DNA of 64,000 nucleotides, taken from contig NW_026946359.1 of NCBI RefSeq assembly GCF_035222275.1, forward strand, positions 1,054,001 through 1,118,000, read 5' to 3'. Source of the DNA: Podospora bellae-mahoneyi (taxonomy: Eukaryota > Ascomycota > Sordariomycetes > Sordariales > Podosporaceae). Under the pieces are notes generated by a model. That model saw nothing but the letters and a program-made list of their open reading frames with translations, was not told the DNA's origin and searched no databases. How positions within the stretch are numbered: the first letter of the stretch is position 1; every line of letters starts with the position of its first letter. This document shows positions 11,529 to 20,802 of the stretch, in pieces. The position numbers were made by a program, and so were the translations under genes.

Positions 11529-12926
11529 ATGGCTCGACCGGGAGGCGGGGACGAACACCCGCCCTTCCCGTTTCCGGGCGGTCTGTATTACCCAGCCAAG
11601 CGGCGTACCATCGACATCGATGCCGACGATTACGATGACCTGTACCGCGAACAGTCTCGCGTCAAGAGGCCAAGATACATACAATATGCCCAATATGCCG
11701 ACACCGTTGCCTATCAATTGGCCGTGGAACCCAACGACCACATCACCAACAACTTGAACCTAGTTGGAGCAGCGGGAGCTGGAGGAGGCGGGGGAGAAAG
11801 GGTTGCGGATTTGCCACTCCTGTCCCACCCACACCCTCACCATCCATATTCTCCCCCGGGCGGCCCCCGCCCGCACCACTCCCACATCCGTTCCCCACCG
11901 TCCCTGTCCCCTGACCGTTCGGTCTCGGCTCCGGCCCCTATGGAACGGACGGTCTCGGGTCTCTCCATCCGCCCGGACCCCACAGAATCTCACGACCGTT
12001 GTGGTTCTATGGAGCTTCTCGAAGACGCAGCAGCTGCCCAACGAGTTCGCGAGCACCTCGCCAACTTCACTCGACGCAACCCGGATTCAAAGCACGAACG
12101 AATTCTCAGGTCGATTATTAACCCCCGGGGTAGGCATAGCGAACTCCAACCGCTTGACAACGACTCGCTAGAATCCATCTTTAGTGCCGCCAACGAGATC
12201 TTCTTCAACGGACGTCTAAGTCAGAGGGTGAGGTGGGATTGGTCCGATGAATCAAGTACGAGGTATGACTGTCGGGTTATTGGGACGACTGCACTGAGGA
12301 AGAAGATTGACAAGGGAGGGAGAGGGTTCGAGACTTTGATCGTGCTGAGCTCGACGATACTCAGGGACAAAAGGTATAACTGCCGAAGGTTGTTGATCAG
12401 CACGTTCTTGCATGAGCTGATACACTGCTATTTGTTCATCTGCTGCGGTTTCAGGGCCAGATGGGAGGGAGGCCATACGAGAGGGTTCAGGGAGATTGCC
12501 GAGATTGTGGACGAGTGGGCGGGTGAAGGCAGTCGGTTGTATTTGGGGAGGGTGGAGGCCGACTTGGAGTTGTTTAGAGTTGAGGGTTCAGAGGAAGCGG
12601 CTGATGGTTATTTTGCCCATCGAAGGGGTCGGCAAGGCAGCGAGTATCCATGCTCTGGGATGCCGGAACAACATCAAGAATCTTATGGTGGCACTCAGGA
12701 GGTGGTCAAATTCCAAGGAGGCCAGGACTTTGTCCAGATCTTTCCTGAGGATCACAACCGTGGGAGGAGCATTGGGAGAAGCCCCAGCCGCCGAACAGAC
12801 AGCAGCAATGTCTGGTGGCGACAGCAGAGGACTGTGAGGCCTAGCCCGCTGTTCTTCACATATGGTGCGGGCAGTGGTGGCGTCAGCTACGGCGCAGACG
12901 AGGACGACTACATTTATCCTTCATGA
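11529..12926 (+). CDS. SprT-like domain protein (zinc metalloprotease-type)
   Basis: Intronless frame of 465 residues. Residues 1-200 are Pro/His/Arg-rich and disordered. The SprT-like fold begins near residue 210 (SLESIFSAANEIFFNGRLS) and carries the zinc motif HELIH at about 295-299, followed by GGHTRGFREIAEIVDEW with the third ligand His near 316. SprT-like proteins include the Spartan/Wss1 group that cleaves DNA-protein crosslinks, but many fungal members are uncharacterised. The C-terminal ~100 residues are low in complexity, and I see neither a PIP box nor a UBZ finger. A second ATG at 11522 opens an overlapping frame (see findings). Catalytic residues look intact, so an active protease is plausible but inferred. 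Confidence 0.85.
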   Translation: MARPGGGDEHPPFPFPGGLYYPAKRRTIDIDADDYDDLYREQSRVKRPRYIQYAQYADTVAYQLAVEPNDHITNNLNLVGAAGAGGGGGERVADLPLLSHPHPHHPYSPPGGPRPHHSHIRSPPSLSPDRSVSAPAPMERTVSGLSIRPDPTESHDRCGSMELLEDAAAAQRVREHLANFTRRNPDSKHERILRSIINPRGRHSELQPLDNDSLESIFSAANEIFFNGRLSQRVRWDWSDESSTRYDCRVIGTTALRKKIDKGGRGFETLIVLSSTILRDKRYNCRRLLISTFLHELIHCYLFICCGFRARWEGGHTRGFREIAEIVDEWAGEGSRLYLGRVEADLELFRVEGSEEAADGYFAHRRGRQGSEYPCSGMPEQHQESYGGTQEVVKFQGGQDFVQIFPEDHNRGRSIGRSPSRRTDSSNVWWRQQRTVRPSPLFFTYGAGSGGVSYGADEDDYIYPS

Positions 12927-13390
12927 ATCTTTCTTTTGTCGATTTCAGTTTTATACCCACTTTCGAATCTATTTGGCGAGGCAAATACCCATATTTTAGG
13001 TGACATAAAAGCATAGCATAGCATCGCATACATGGCAGACTAGCATTTTTTGATAGCATAGCAAAGGCGAATTTGGAATACATGGGGAGATACGGGCTTC
13101 TAGTTGTTACATTGCAGTTGGGTGGTGCTTGTGCTTCTAGAAGGATTCGAGTGCCTGGGCTATCATCTGAAAAACAACTAGATAACTTTGTGATAGAACT
13201 TTCGAACCAGTTTTCATGGGATATGTTGTGTTCCTAGGCACATCCTAAACAAGACTGTAGAGGCGGCGATGTGAGATCCTACTATCTTCGAACGTGTTGA
13301 CTTCCTTAGCTTTCAGGACGTCCCATCTTTCCAAATAGCAGTTTTCATCTTTTGCCCACCACGTGCTAGGCCCATCGACCACACCGAGCA
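12927..13390. other. Intergenic, SprT-like gene 3' flank
   Basis: AT-rich sequence with a repeated ATAGCATAGCAT/CATAGCA phrase near 13012-13068. No gene or RNA was recognised. Confidence 0.35.
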
Positions 13391-15900
13391 GAGGAGAAAG
13401 GAGCGCTGGAATGGCGCCTTCCCATTGTCAAACTCTGACTAGTAATTTCACCGTGATATCAACTTGCTGCCTTTCGATTTCCACTTTCTTCTTTACACTC
13501 AACAACAACCTGGCCTACGCCCGCTTCCTCACTATGGCTACTGACGAGGGCTTCAAGCCAAACCTCGAACGAGCCCTAAGCTCTAGCACCGCGAAGCCGG
13601 CGTGGTGCATGTTTCAAAAAATTCACGATTTGTGTCAGTTCGACATTTGGATTATCGAAGTGGGCGAGATTCCTCTGTCGAAGTTTTTATCACAAAGAGT
13701 TTGCGGATCGCATCGTTTCCACTGCTCGATCTTACCGCCACCCCAAGCTCTGGACACTGGACTCATCCAAATTCAATATTATCCAGTCGGTAGCTTGGAT
13801 TAGTTGGCTCGACGTTGTCATCTTGACTGCTGCCAACGAGTCGGGTGCTCCCGAATGCCATGCAGAACCCAGCAGCCTTTGGGTCGCGGAGCGAGGTGCA
13901 TCACTTGAACATTGGAAATTGTAAGTGGCGGATGATCGGTTGATAGGATTCTAGAGCTGACCAGCTATAGCGTTGTTAACTCCCCCGACTGGTTTTGCTA
14001 CTTTGATGATCGGACTCCCTTCCGAGCACAGTGACGGAAGGCTCTTCTTCCAGTATGGGCGATCGAACAGAAGTTACCCACTCATCTCAGAAAGCTCCAG
14101 CTATCTGGCGGCCTGGTGAGAATGCCGAAACTCCCATAACACTAACACTGAATCTTAACCACTGAATTATAAGTATTCTGATGTCAAGCATGGTTTCCTT
14201 CCCGTCTTGACCAGTTTCAGGTGGATGCTCACGTTCAACTTGGTCAGATATTCGCCACCTCCCCTTCCTGCTGTCGGCTTCACTCACGGGTTAAGTGGTG
14301 ACCTGTCGCGCCCTCTTGCTACCTGGATGCCAAACCCCAACGATCATCCGTATCTGTGTCACATCTTGAGCTCTTTCAATCAGGCTGGCCTACCTATCAA
14401 TTATGCAGCCTATGACTACGTCAACCTTCTACAGCAAGAATGTCAATCAACGGGCTTGTTGTCTTTCTTGCTACTTTGGAACGAAAGATAGTTGGCCGCT
14501 TGTCGATACCTGAAGCAGACAAGCCACTCCAGCACCGATCGGTAACGTCAATCCAAGAGGAAAACCACACAATGACACTGCACTTGGCACCACAACACTT
14601 GACACCACAACACTTGACACCACAGTTGCAAGTCTCCAACGTGAAGCTTGATATTGGTAACCTATTGGTGCCGACTTACTTCGACGGGCTGAAACAAGTC
14701 GAGGAGCATGTCGAGGAGCACGACGCGGACCAGGTTGATCAGAACAGGTTATACATAGTATGTTGAAACTAACACACGACACAGAAACCGCGGGGTATCC
14801 AACGATCTCGACTTGCTGTATGTTTTCTTTGTATGAGTCTGGTGAACTAGGTTGACTGACGTATATATGCGGTTGTCCTGATTCCCTACCAGAATCTCCG
14901 TGCCATGACTGGTGCCTTCACAACCCCGGCTATCACGGAGTGCTTCATCACTCAAGCGCTTGCAGATTATCTTCCACATGCAGATTTGTGGTTTCAAATC
15001 AAGACATTCTGCATGGAAGCTCACATCCAAAGCTGGCCCGAAGACACAATCTTGCTCATCATCGAGGCGTCTCTTCGTGCTCAAGATTACGAAGCCTTTG
15101 TGCATGTTGCCAGCAATGGGCAGATTGAGTCATCTCAGAAACTGGTCTCCGCAGTTGAGAAGGCTGTCATGATGAGGCCGGGTTGCATTCATCATCCACT
15201 GTTATAGAAAGCGTAGGCTTCTCACCATCCAACAATGGTCTCGGTTCCCCAACTGATATCAGCATGACAATTCTAGGCTGTCTTCTGTCCTCGAAACAAT
15301 CTACCGTATCCACGCACGCTTCGCTCCCATCAAAGCCTTTTCTCAGTTCTTCACCCAAAATGATTCCTGCCAGGCGTTTTTGTCTGCGGAACTGGTGAAA
15401 TTGGTAACTTTGGCTCAGAATTATCAGAATCTGTGAAGGTTGGATAGGAAGAGCCTCGGAGCGTCAGACGGCGTGCCCTTGTGGATCTTAGTCTTGACTG
15501 TTTGGATGTCGGCTTTCTAGAGTTCAGGTACGTGAACATGTACATGTTGGTGGATCCCAGAACACCATGCTAAAAGCGTATTTTAGAATCATGCCAATTG
15601 TTTCAGACCTCCGGGCTAGGCTGTCTGTAATTCTTGGATTCATTCAGAGATTGCTCGAGAGAACGGTGGTCCACGACATCCAGCATGATACTGCCCTTCG
15701 ACTGTACCAAAAGTTGGAAACCTCGAGTCTCTCGAAGCTTCATTTCGAGAATCTCACTCGTGAGACACAACAGTCTTCAAAGTACTGGTAGGATTGCCAT
15801 CTTCCTCAATTTTCTCCGGCAACAATATGGACTCAATATAACTATACCAGTTGCCCGGGGATCTTAATCCCCATTGATATGGTACCCGCCATATTTCGAG
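13391..15900 (+). pseudogene. Decayed multi-exon gene with 2OG-Fe(II) oxygenase signature
   Basis: Protein-like segments follow one another on the plus strand and are joined by plausible introns, but several frame breaks remain. About 13,690-13,920 reads KEFADRIVSTARSYRHPKLW onward to LEHWK. A GTAAGT intron ends near 13,970. The next exon contains an in-frame TGA where CGA would fit. Another GTGAGA intron ends near 14,172. The following exon begins YSDVKHGFLPVLTSFRWMLT. That DxxH...PV...R block resembles the distal His and 2-oxoglutarate-binding Arg region of fungal prolyl-hydroxylase-like oxygenases. Later exons (14,440-14,733; 14,785-14,817; 14,893 to about 15,200; 15,281-15,440; 15,455-15,529; 15,586-15,791) are helical, unrecognised and partly phase-compatible. 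A threefold CACAACACTTGACAC-type repeat lies near 14,587. It is either a pseudogene or a gene with non-obvious splicing. Confidence 0.5.
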
Positions 15901-15902
15901 AT

Positions 15903-16658
15903 CTAGAGCGACTTGGCTGGGTTAACAAGCGTCAAATCTTGCAAATGCCGTGGCCAAGAAGGCTCCTTTCTTTCGTAGCCTGGAACTGGATCACCTTTGG
16001 GTTGCTGCAAAGAAAGTAGGTGAGCAAAAGCTTCATCGATAGTAGCAGCGACGATATAAACTGCCCTGGGCAGTACGAACCTGTCATCGAATCCCTTATT
16101 CAATATCAACATCTTTCCCCCTTCAACCTCCCAATCAATCCAAAGTGCTCCATCCTCGCTTAGACGAAATACCGGCCAAGTGGCGGGAGCGAGCGTTGCA
16201 CGAGGAACTGAGCTGTGATCAATGTATTGCCGCTTCTTTGGATTTTGGAGCTCGTCCTCGTCGCTGTTGTTCGAATCTCCTTGTCCCCTTACCAGAACTG
16301 GTGCCGTGGAGTCTATGACTGGATCAGGGCGCGGGAGCGGTATCACCTCGCGTCCTCGTTTTCTTTTCTCGCCTGAGTTCATCTCTGGGCAGAACGAAAC
16401 GAATTTCTGTTGATGGTTTTTTCTGTCGTGACGTAGACCATCCTCCAATCCAAGAGGAGAGAGAAAAGCGTACCGTCCATAGGTAAATATCTGATAAAGT
16501 TTGTTAGTCATGGGTTGAACTGTGAAGCTTCTCGAACCTAACGTATCGGCGGGAAGGGACCGTGACGCTAGGTCCAGAGATCTCATCGAACCAAATTGGT
16601 AACATGGGCACGTCGAGATCAAGGGCGACAACCGTTGTGGCGCTTGCTCACCATGCAT
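15903..16658 (-). CDS. Hypothetical protein, minus-strand orphan
   Basis: Open frame of 251 codons. The C-terminal half is protein-like (WPVFRLSEDGALWIDWEVEG, KMLILNKGFDDRFVLPRAVY, AATIDEAFAHLLSL) and the middle carries a basic patch, GEKRKRGRE. I do not recognise the family. The N-terminal ~100 residues are less convincing and may hide an intron, since a GTACGC donor and CAACAG acceptor exist but do not keep phase. The 3' end touches the end of the decayed gene on the other strand, so the two are convergent. It could itself be a fragment of a larger, partly lost gene. Confidence 0.4.
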   Translation of the reverse strand: MHGEQAPQRLSPLISTCPCYQFGSMRSLDLASRSLPADTLGSRSFTVQPMTNKLYQIFTYGRYAFLSPLGLEDGLRHDRKNHQQKFVSFCPEMNSGEKRKRGREVIPLPRPDPVIDSTAPVLVRGQGDSNNSDEDELQNPKKRQYIDHSSVPRATLAPATWPVFRLSEDGALWIDWEVEGGKMLILNKGFDDRFVLPRAVYIVAATIDEAFAHLLSLQQPKGDPVPGYERKEPSWPRHLQDLTLVNPAKSL

Positions 16659-16932
16659 ATACCATCGTTTGATCTCGTGTACTCCGGGTGTGAGATAGCA
16701 GGAGAGGGTCCATTTGAGTGACTGATATCACCGGAGGAATCTGCCAGGTAGGTGGTAGCTTAAGCTCGTACGCCATCGTTTGGCCTGCGAGCTACCTACC
16801 AACCATCCCATGGAAACTCAACAGTGAATTCCACTCCAACATGGCCCATTTCGCCAATATAACAGCTTATGCGATTCATATGAGGCATAAGAATCCGGAC
16901 ACCACTTCCAACAGCCACACAAAGGAAAAAAG

Positions 16933-17018
16933 GCGCGGTTAGTTTAGTGGTTAGAATCCTCGCTTCCCATCACCTCTTGGTCTAGCGAGGGACCCGGGTT
17001 CGAATCCCGGATCGCGCA
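16933..17018 (+). tRNA. tRNA-Gly (anticodon CCC) with intron
   Basis: A full cloverleaf can be drawn. The acceptor GCGCGGT pairs with ATCGCGC, with discriminator A at 17018. The D arm is GTTT/GAAT with the AGTGGTTA loop. The anticodon stem is CTCGC/GCGAG, the variable loop is 4 nt, and the T arm is CCGGG-TTCGAAT-CCCGG. The loop reads TT-CCC-A followed by a 14-nt intron (16970-16983) and the closing A at position 38, which is the standard place for nuclear tRNA introns (37/38). The mature length is 72 nt before CCA. Reading TCC as the anticodon would put C at position 37 and is less likely. Confidence 0.9.
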
Positions 17019-17845
17019 ATTGCGCCTGTTCCTTCTCTTTTGCTTTTTCTGCTTGGTGGCTTTGATTGATATCTTGTGTGAGCGTTCTCTGCTGCTTTTT
17101 AGCTAATTGCAAATGGATTGGTGTAGGGGTAATCATCCCAATTGTCGGGGGAGTTTCCCATGGTCCAATGATTTTTATTCCAAGCGGAGGCTTCCATGCA
17201 ACACCAACCGACTGTGATAGGCACCGCCGTGAGGCTACATTCAACTCAAGGTCAAGAGCAATGAATGTTTAGAGGAAAGCCCCAGAAATTGCAGTCACCT
17301 GATTCTTAGGGACCATGGAGAGACAAGTTTCGACCTGGAACAGACTACCAACTAAACCCTTGGCCTCAACGAAGCCAGATCCAGATGCAGCAGTGGCTTC
17401 TGAGGCTAGATGTCAAAAGTTCCACGAATAGCAGAAACACCACTTGCTCTGTTCCATGCTGTCGAGCAAAGAGCACTTCGTTCCAGGACGAGGACATACG
17501 GAAGAGAAGGGGGCTTGGCAGTGTGTTGGAAGCTATATAAAGTGATTTGCATCACCTCTGTTGGTGGACACTCGTTTGTGGCGATGTATTATCAGACAAG
17601 GGGGAAGCAATGACAGCTTTGACTGGCGTCAAACACTCTTTGCGGGAGATATGGTGTATATAGATCTGATTTCGACAATCTGACATTCCTATTTCCAGGG
17701 CCTGATTGTACCCCGTTCCGTAAAGCAAAAAAACAAAACAGCTTAACAAATGAGAAAGGAGATGTTCATAACCTGCTGTGATATCATTCCACCCCAATGG
17801 CCTCTCAAACGCCTATCTTGCACTGCATCATTTGAGCGGGAAGGA
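17019..17845. other. Intergenic between tRNA-Gly and the minus-strand gene
   Basis: No gene was recognised. A T-rich stretch shortly after the tRNA, around 17034-17048 (CTTTTGCTTTTTC), is a likely RNA polymerase III stop. The remainder includes the 3' flank of the gene ending at 17846. Confidence 0.35.
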
Positions 17846-19171
17846 TTAGAGTAACCCCTTTGCTCGATCGCACTCTTCAATGAAGCGGTATATGCCTTCG
17901 AGTCCTTCATAATCCCCTGAGTTGCTCGAACCAAGATCAAGTGGCGTGGCACTCTCATAGCCTTCTTCATAATCTTCCAGCGAGGACAAGTGCCAAGGGT
18001 TCTCTTCGATCTCCTTTACAAAGAACGCCTCTTCGATATCTGAAGACTCGGAATCGTGTGACCGAAGCGATCCCCCAGGGGAAGTTATTGTATTAGCACA
18101 GCTTCCACCTGGTGCAAAAGGGAACCGAAGCGCGACTGGCACCCCGGCACTGGCATCAAAGTCTGGATCCTGCCCAATAACGCCCCGTTGGACACCGATA
18201 TCATCACACAAGTGTTCAACCGTTTGCGCGTCGACACCTGGGAATCGTATCCTCAGAACGTTGCCCTTTTCCAATGCGATTGGTAGGTCCCCCAGGTCAG
18301 CCACTTTCTTCAGATCAGTCATGACGGCGGCGAGATCCTTGAGGACACGCGCGAAGTCAACGGACAGAACGTCTAGAAAGCCTTCTTTATTGAGGGTGGT
18401 AGCGCCCTTGGCGGCAGCAGCTCCGAGGGGAAGAGCAGCACCGAGAGGGCTGAGAGCGGTGATCGTGGGACCAACCTGGAAGTCGATGAATGATCCAGGG
18501 GCATTTCGAGGGGTGTAACCCATGCGAGCACGCGCTGCCTCCTGAGTAGCACCTACAGCTCGATACCTCTTCTCGCCGTTGGGTCCAAGACCGTCGTATC
18601 TTGCCCGCTGACCAGAAAGCCAGAAAGCCCTCATGGCTTGGCTCACATTCTGAACCACCTGAGCCGGAGCCGCGGGAGTATGGCTGAAGAATCGCGCTCC
18701 TCCAGTTCGTCCACAACCAGGCATCGCATATCCTCCAGCTGTTCTTGGAAGAGCACCACCGGTGAGATTGGGGCGAAGAGTGGACGCGAATGGTGCCCGA
18801 GAGGTGAGCTGGGCTACAGCTCGGGAAGTGTTGGAGATGGGAAGCTTGGAACGATCAAAGCGGACGCCATCGGCATTCGATTGACCGGCATTGCCGGTGC
18901 TGAGGTAACGACGAACGGCAGCGTTGAAGTTGGCAGTAGAATACCACTTTGATCCTCCGGCGCGCTTTTGCTGACGCAGAAAGGCCGCAGGGTGAATAGG
19001 CTGGCGCGGGTTGCTTCGAATGGCGATGGGTTGAAGTTCGGCAACAGTGGCTCGGGTGGCGGCGAGCTTGGAGCGGACGAGCTTGGCCACCATTTTGGAG
19101 GTGCTTGCGAGATTCTTGCGAAGTGCTCGCAGTGCGGCCGTAGCCAGCACGCCTCCGGCGGACGGAGACAT
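17846..19171 (-). CDS. Fungal conserved protein, often labelled 'casein kinase II beta 2 subunit'
   Basis: Single-exon frame of 441 residues. The N terminus is basic and Ala/Ser-rich (MSPSAGGVLATAALRALRKN), followed by RSNPRQPIHPAAF, KWYSTANFNAAVRRYLSTG, LRPNLTGGALPRTAGGY and ARFFSHTPAAPAQVVQNVSQ. The C-terminal half has a compact fold (FLDVLSVDFARVLKDLAAVM, LRIRFPGVDAQTVEHLCDDI) and ends GLEGIYRFIEECDRAKG. From memory this is an ascomycete family catalogued under the casein kinase name. The CK2-beta zinc finger (paired CPxxC) is absent and the few Cys are scattered, so that name is not supported. The Arg-rich, Ser-rich, acid-poor start would suit a mitochondrial presequence (inference). Confidence 0.75.
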   Translation of the reverse strand: MSPSAGGVLATAALRALRKNLASTSKMVAKLVRSKLAATRATVAELQPIAIRSNPRQPIHPAAFLRQQKRAGGSKWYSTANFNAAVRRYLSTGNAGQSNADGVRFDRSKLPISNTSRAVAQLTSRAPFASTLRPNLTGGALPRTAGGYAMPGCGRTGGARFFSHTPAAPAQVVQNVSQAMRAFWLSGQRARYDGLGPNGEKRYRAVGATQEAARARMGYTPRNAPGSFIDFQVGPTITALSPLGAALPLGAAAAKGATTLNKEGFLDVLSVDFARVLKDLAAVMTDLKKVADLGDLPIALEKGNVLRIRFPGVDAQTVEHLCDDIGVQRGVIGQDPDFDASAGVPVALRFPFAPGGSCANTITSPGGSLRSHDSESSDIEEAFFVKEIEENPWHLSSLEDYEEGYESATPLDLGSSNSGDYEGLEGIYRFIEECDRAKGLL

Positions 19172-19639
19172 GGTGGCTTGAAACAGTCGCTGAAGTTTCA
19201 GTGCCTGTTCGAGCAGAGAGGCCTCGTGGATGATGAGGAAGCAAGAGGATGTTCAGAGGAGGCGGGTGCACCGCCTTACATACGTAGATCAGTTATCGAT
19301 AAGCGTTTCGCCACGGCAGATGTGCCTTGCCAAGAATGATGGCAACTGGGGTCAGGTGGAGCGCCAAGGTTCGTTGCTAGCGAATGGATCTGCAACTCCC
19401 GGGGAATGCACTTAACGAGAGCGTCTTCCAGACTATGCATCTATCGCGTTGTACCGGATTATTTATGGGTCGCCAGCTGAAGCGGCCGTTCCCTTATCTT
19501 ATCGAGCCCCCACAGCGATTGGTTTTTTAATAGCTCCAAAAATTTCCCCAAGCTCGCAAAGCTTTCCCTTCTCCCACAACACCACGCAGAGGAAAGCGCG
19601 CAGGTCGCATTTCCTCGTCTTCGACCTCCATTTGGCAAG
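19172..19639. promoter_or_regulatory. Divergent upstream region of the snoRNA host unit
   Basis: Lies between the start of the minus-strand gene and the first donor (GTAAGC at 19640) of the snoRNA-bearing unit. A first exon of that unit, with its promoter, should lie in the last 100-200 bases; no open frame of note spans it. Confidence 0.35.
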
Positions 19640-19680
19640 GTAAGCTCATCTTCTCATCAATTCCTTCTGCACCAGAGACC

Positions 19681-19757
19681 GCTCCTATGATGATATCACA
19701 AATCATTGAACAATCCAACTCCGACCACGCCGTGGGGATAACCTTTCGACTGAGAGC
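19681..19757 (+). ncRNA. Box C/D snoRNA candidate 1 (25S antisense)
   Basis: Box C ATGATGA at 19687-19693 and box D CTGA at 19750-19753 are closed by a perfect 4-bp terminal stem, GCTC (19681-19684) with GAGC (19754-19757). The internal 13-mer TGAACAATCCAAC (19707-19719) is the reverse complement of GTTGGATTGTTCA in the 25S peptidyl-transferase region (recalled sequence GTTGGATTGTTCACCC). The exact target nucleotide is not assigned because the D' box is degenerate. It sits inside the intron 19640-19821. Confidence 0.75.
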
Positions 19758-19922
19758 ACACGAATCGCAACAACTTGTCTGGAGCGGGTGTTTTTCGCGA
19801 CAGGTGCTAACGTCCTTCCAGTGTCGATGGAAATTCAATTGCCGACCAATTCAACTTGAATCATCCCTCACCAATAACTTCGTCTCAAAAGGTTCGTCGA
19901 CTTTTTCTTTTTTTCACCCTCC

Positions 19923-20020
19923 TGCCTTGGTGATGATAGAAAACCAATAGGAATTCCTCATTCTTAATAAACCATGTGGAATCACCGTTATATAAGTTTC
20001 AGCCTTGTCTGACTCTGGCA
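19923..20020 (+). ncRNA. Box C/D snoRNA candidate 2 (snR41-type guide, 18S)
   Basis: Box C GTGATGA at 19930-19936, box D CTGA at 20009-20012, terminal stem TGCC (19923-19926) with GGCA (20017-20020). Directly upstream of box D lies TAAGTTTCAGCCTTG (19993-20007), the reverse complement of the universal 18S stretch CAAGGCTGAAACTTA. Counting five bases from box D selects the first G of AAGG, which corresponds to yeast 18S G1126, the snR41 target (recalled). A second segment, AGGAATTCCTC near 19949, is complementary to 18S GAGGAATTCCT around yeast G1572 and may be a D' guide. It lies in the intron 19892-20083. Confidence 0.85.
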
Positions 20021-20117
20021 CCACTTCTCGATTGTCTACTGTTTCTTGTTTCATCGCAGCGATGCTAACGTTCAATCGTGCAGGTATGCTCAAGCCCATT
20101 CTCTCTTCACATCCCAA

Positions 20118-20256
20118 GACACCATGACGAAGATTTGAACGAACGGGCGGACATAAACGAAGCCTCTCTGGCTCTCTTCATCAAAAGCGGGACTGTACAT
20201 CCTGTGAGGGGGGTTGGAGAGAAATTCTTGTTGAGAACTCGTCACCTGATTGTGCC
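20118..20256 (+). ncRNA. Box C/D snoRNA candidate 3 (weak)
   Basis: Box C-like ATGACGA at 20124-20130 and CTGA at 20246-20249, with CAC/GTG closing bases. The spacing of about 125 nt is long for a methylation guide. An internal ACGGGCGG matches the complement of the 18S decoding-site stretch CCGCCCGT but is only 8 nt and is not placed before a clear D' box. It occupies the interval between the donor at 20084 and the acceptor at 20321, where a snoRNA would be expected by analogy with its neighbours. Confidence 0.4.
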
Positions 20257-20359
20257 GTTGTCTTTTCGCTTGACAAACGCTTGCCAGGACATGAGCCGTT
20301 GACTAACATTGCCGTGTTCAGGTAATTCATTCTCCCTCTTCTTCTTGGCTGGCAACACT

Positions 20360-20440
20360 ATCAATATGATGATGCGATATTCACACTGTTTGATCCGCCT
20401 TTGGGTTGGAAATGAACATATAAACAAAATCTGATTTAAT
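20360..20440 (+). ncRNA. Box C/D snoRNA candidate 4 (snR78/U52-type guide, 25S)
   Basis: Box C ATGATGA at 20366-20372 and box D CTGA at 20431-20434, with a short imperfect terminal stem. TATTCACACTG (20378-20388) precedes a D' box TTGA (20390-20393) and is the reverse complement of CAGTGTGAATA in 25S. Five bases upstream of D' pairs with the U of CAGU, matching yeast 25S U2421, the snR78 (U52) target (recalled). Confidence 0.8.
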
Positions 20441-20704
20441 GAGGTATGTTGGACCCTGACTCCTTGCCAGAGAGGTAATTCGCTAACATGATACAGCCTG
20501 AGACTTGATAACGAAACAACGACTTCATTTACTGGACCAAGTTTTGGAATCCATGCTGACCAACTTTGGTGGTCAGGTAATATCGTAGCGTCACGAGCTC
20601 TCACCTTGACTGCAAAGATGTAAGCATCTTCTCTCGCTCTCCCCTTCACTGCTTTCTTCCCTGCCTTGCGGATGATACCCTTTCCTACCTGCATTTGACT
20701 CTGA

Positions 20705-20802
20705 GTTCATTCTGATGAGACAATTTTCACCTTGGAGAACTGATGAGGTTCTTCATGTACTTTCATGACACCATTTCTTTTGCTGGACTGTGCTGACTGT
20801 CC
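20705..20802 (+). ncRNA. Box C/D snoRNA candidate 5 (25S antisense)
   Basis: Box C CTGATGA at 20712-20718, an internal CTGA at 20740-20743 that would act as D' (overlapping a C'-like TGATGAG), and a terminal CTGA at 20793-20796. TTCACCTTGGAGA (20726-20738), immediately before D', is the reverse complement of the conserved 25S stretch TCTCCAAGGTGAA. The terminal stem is weak, so the ends are approximate. Confidence 0.6.

Noticed and set aside
16959-16989. Reading the tRNA as Gly(TCC) or Glu(TTC)
   Set aside because: The alternative stem places C at position 37 or breaks the 7-nt loop after intron removal; CCC with A37 fits the intron rule.
20521-20580. CTGACC near 20556 as a box D of another snoRNA
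   Set aside because: It is better explained as a branch-point motif, lying about 20 nt before an AG acceptor, and no matching box C precedes it at a proper distance.
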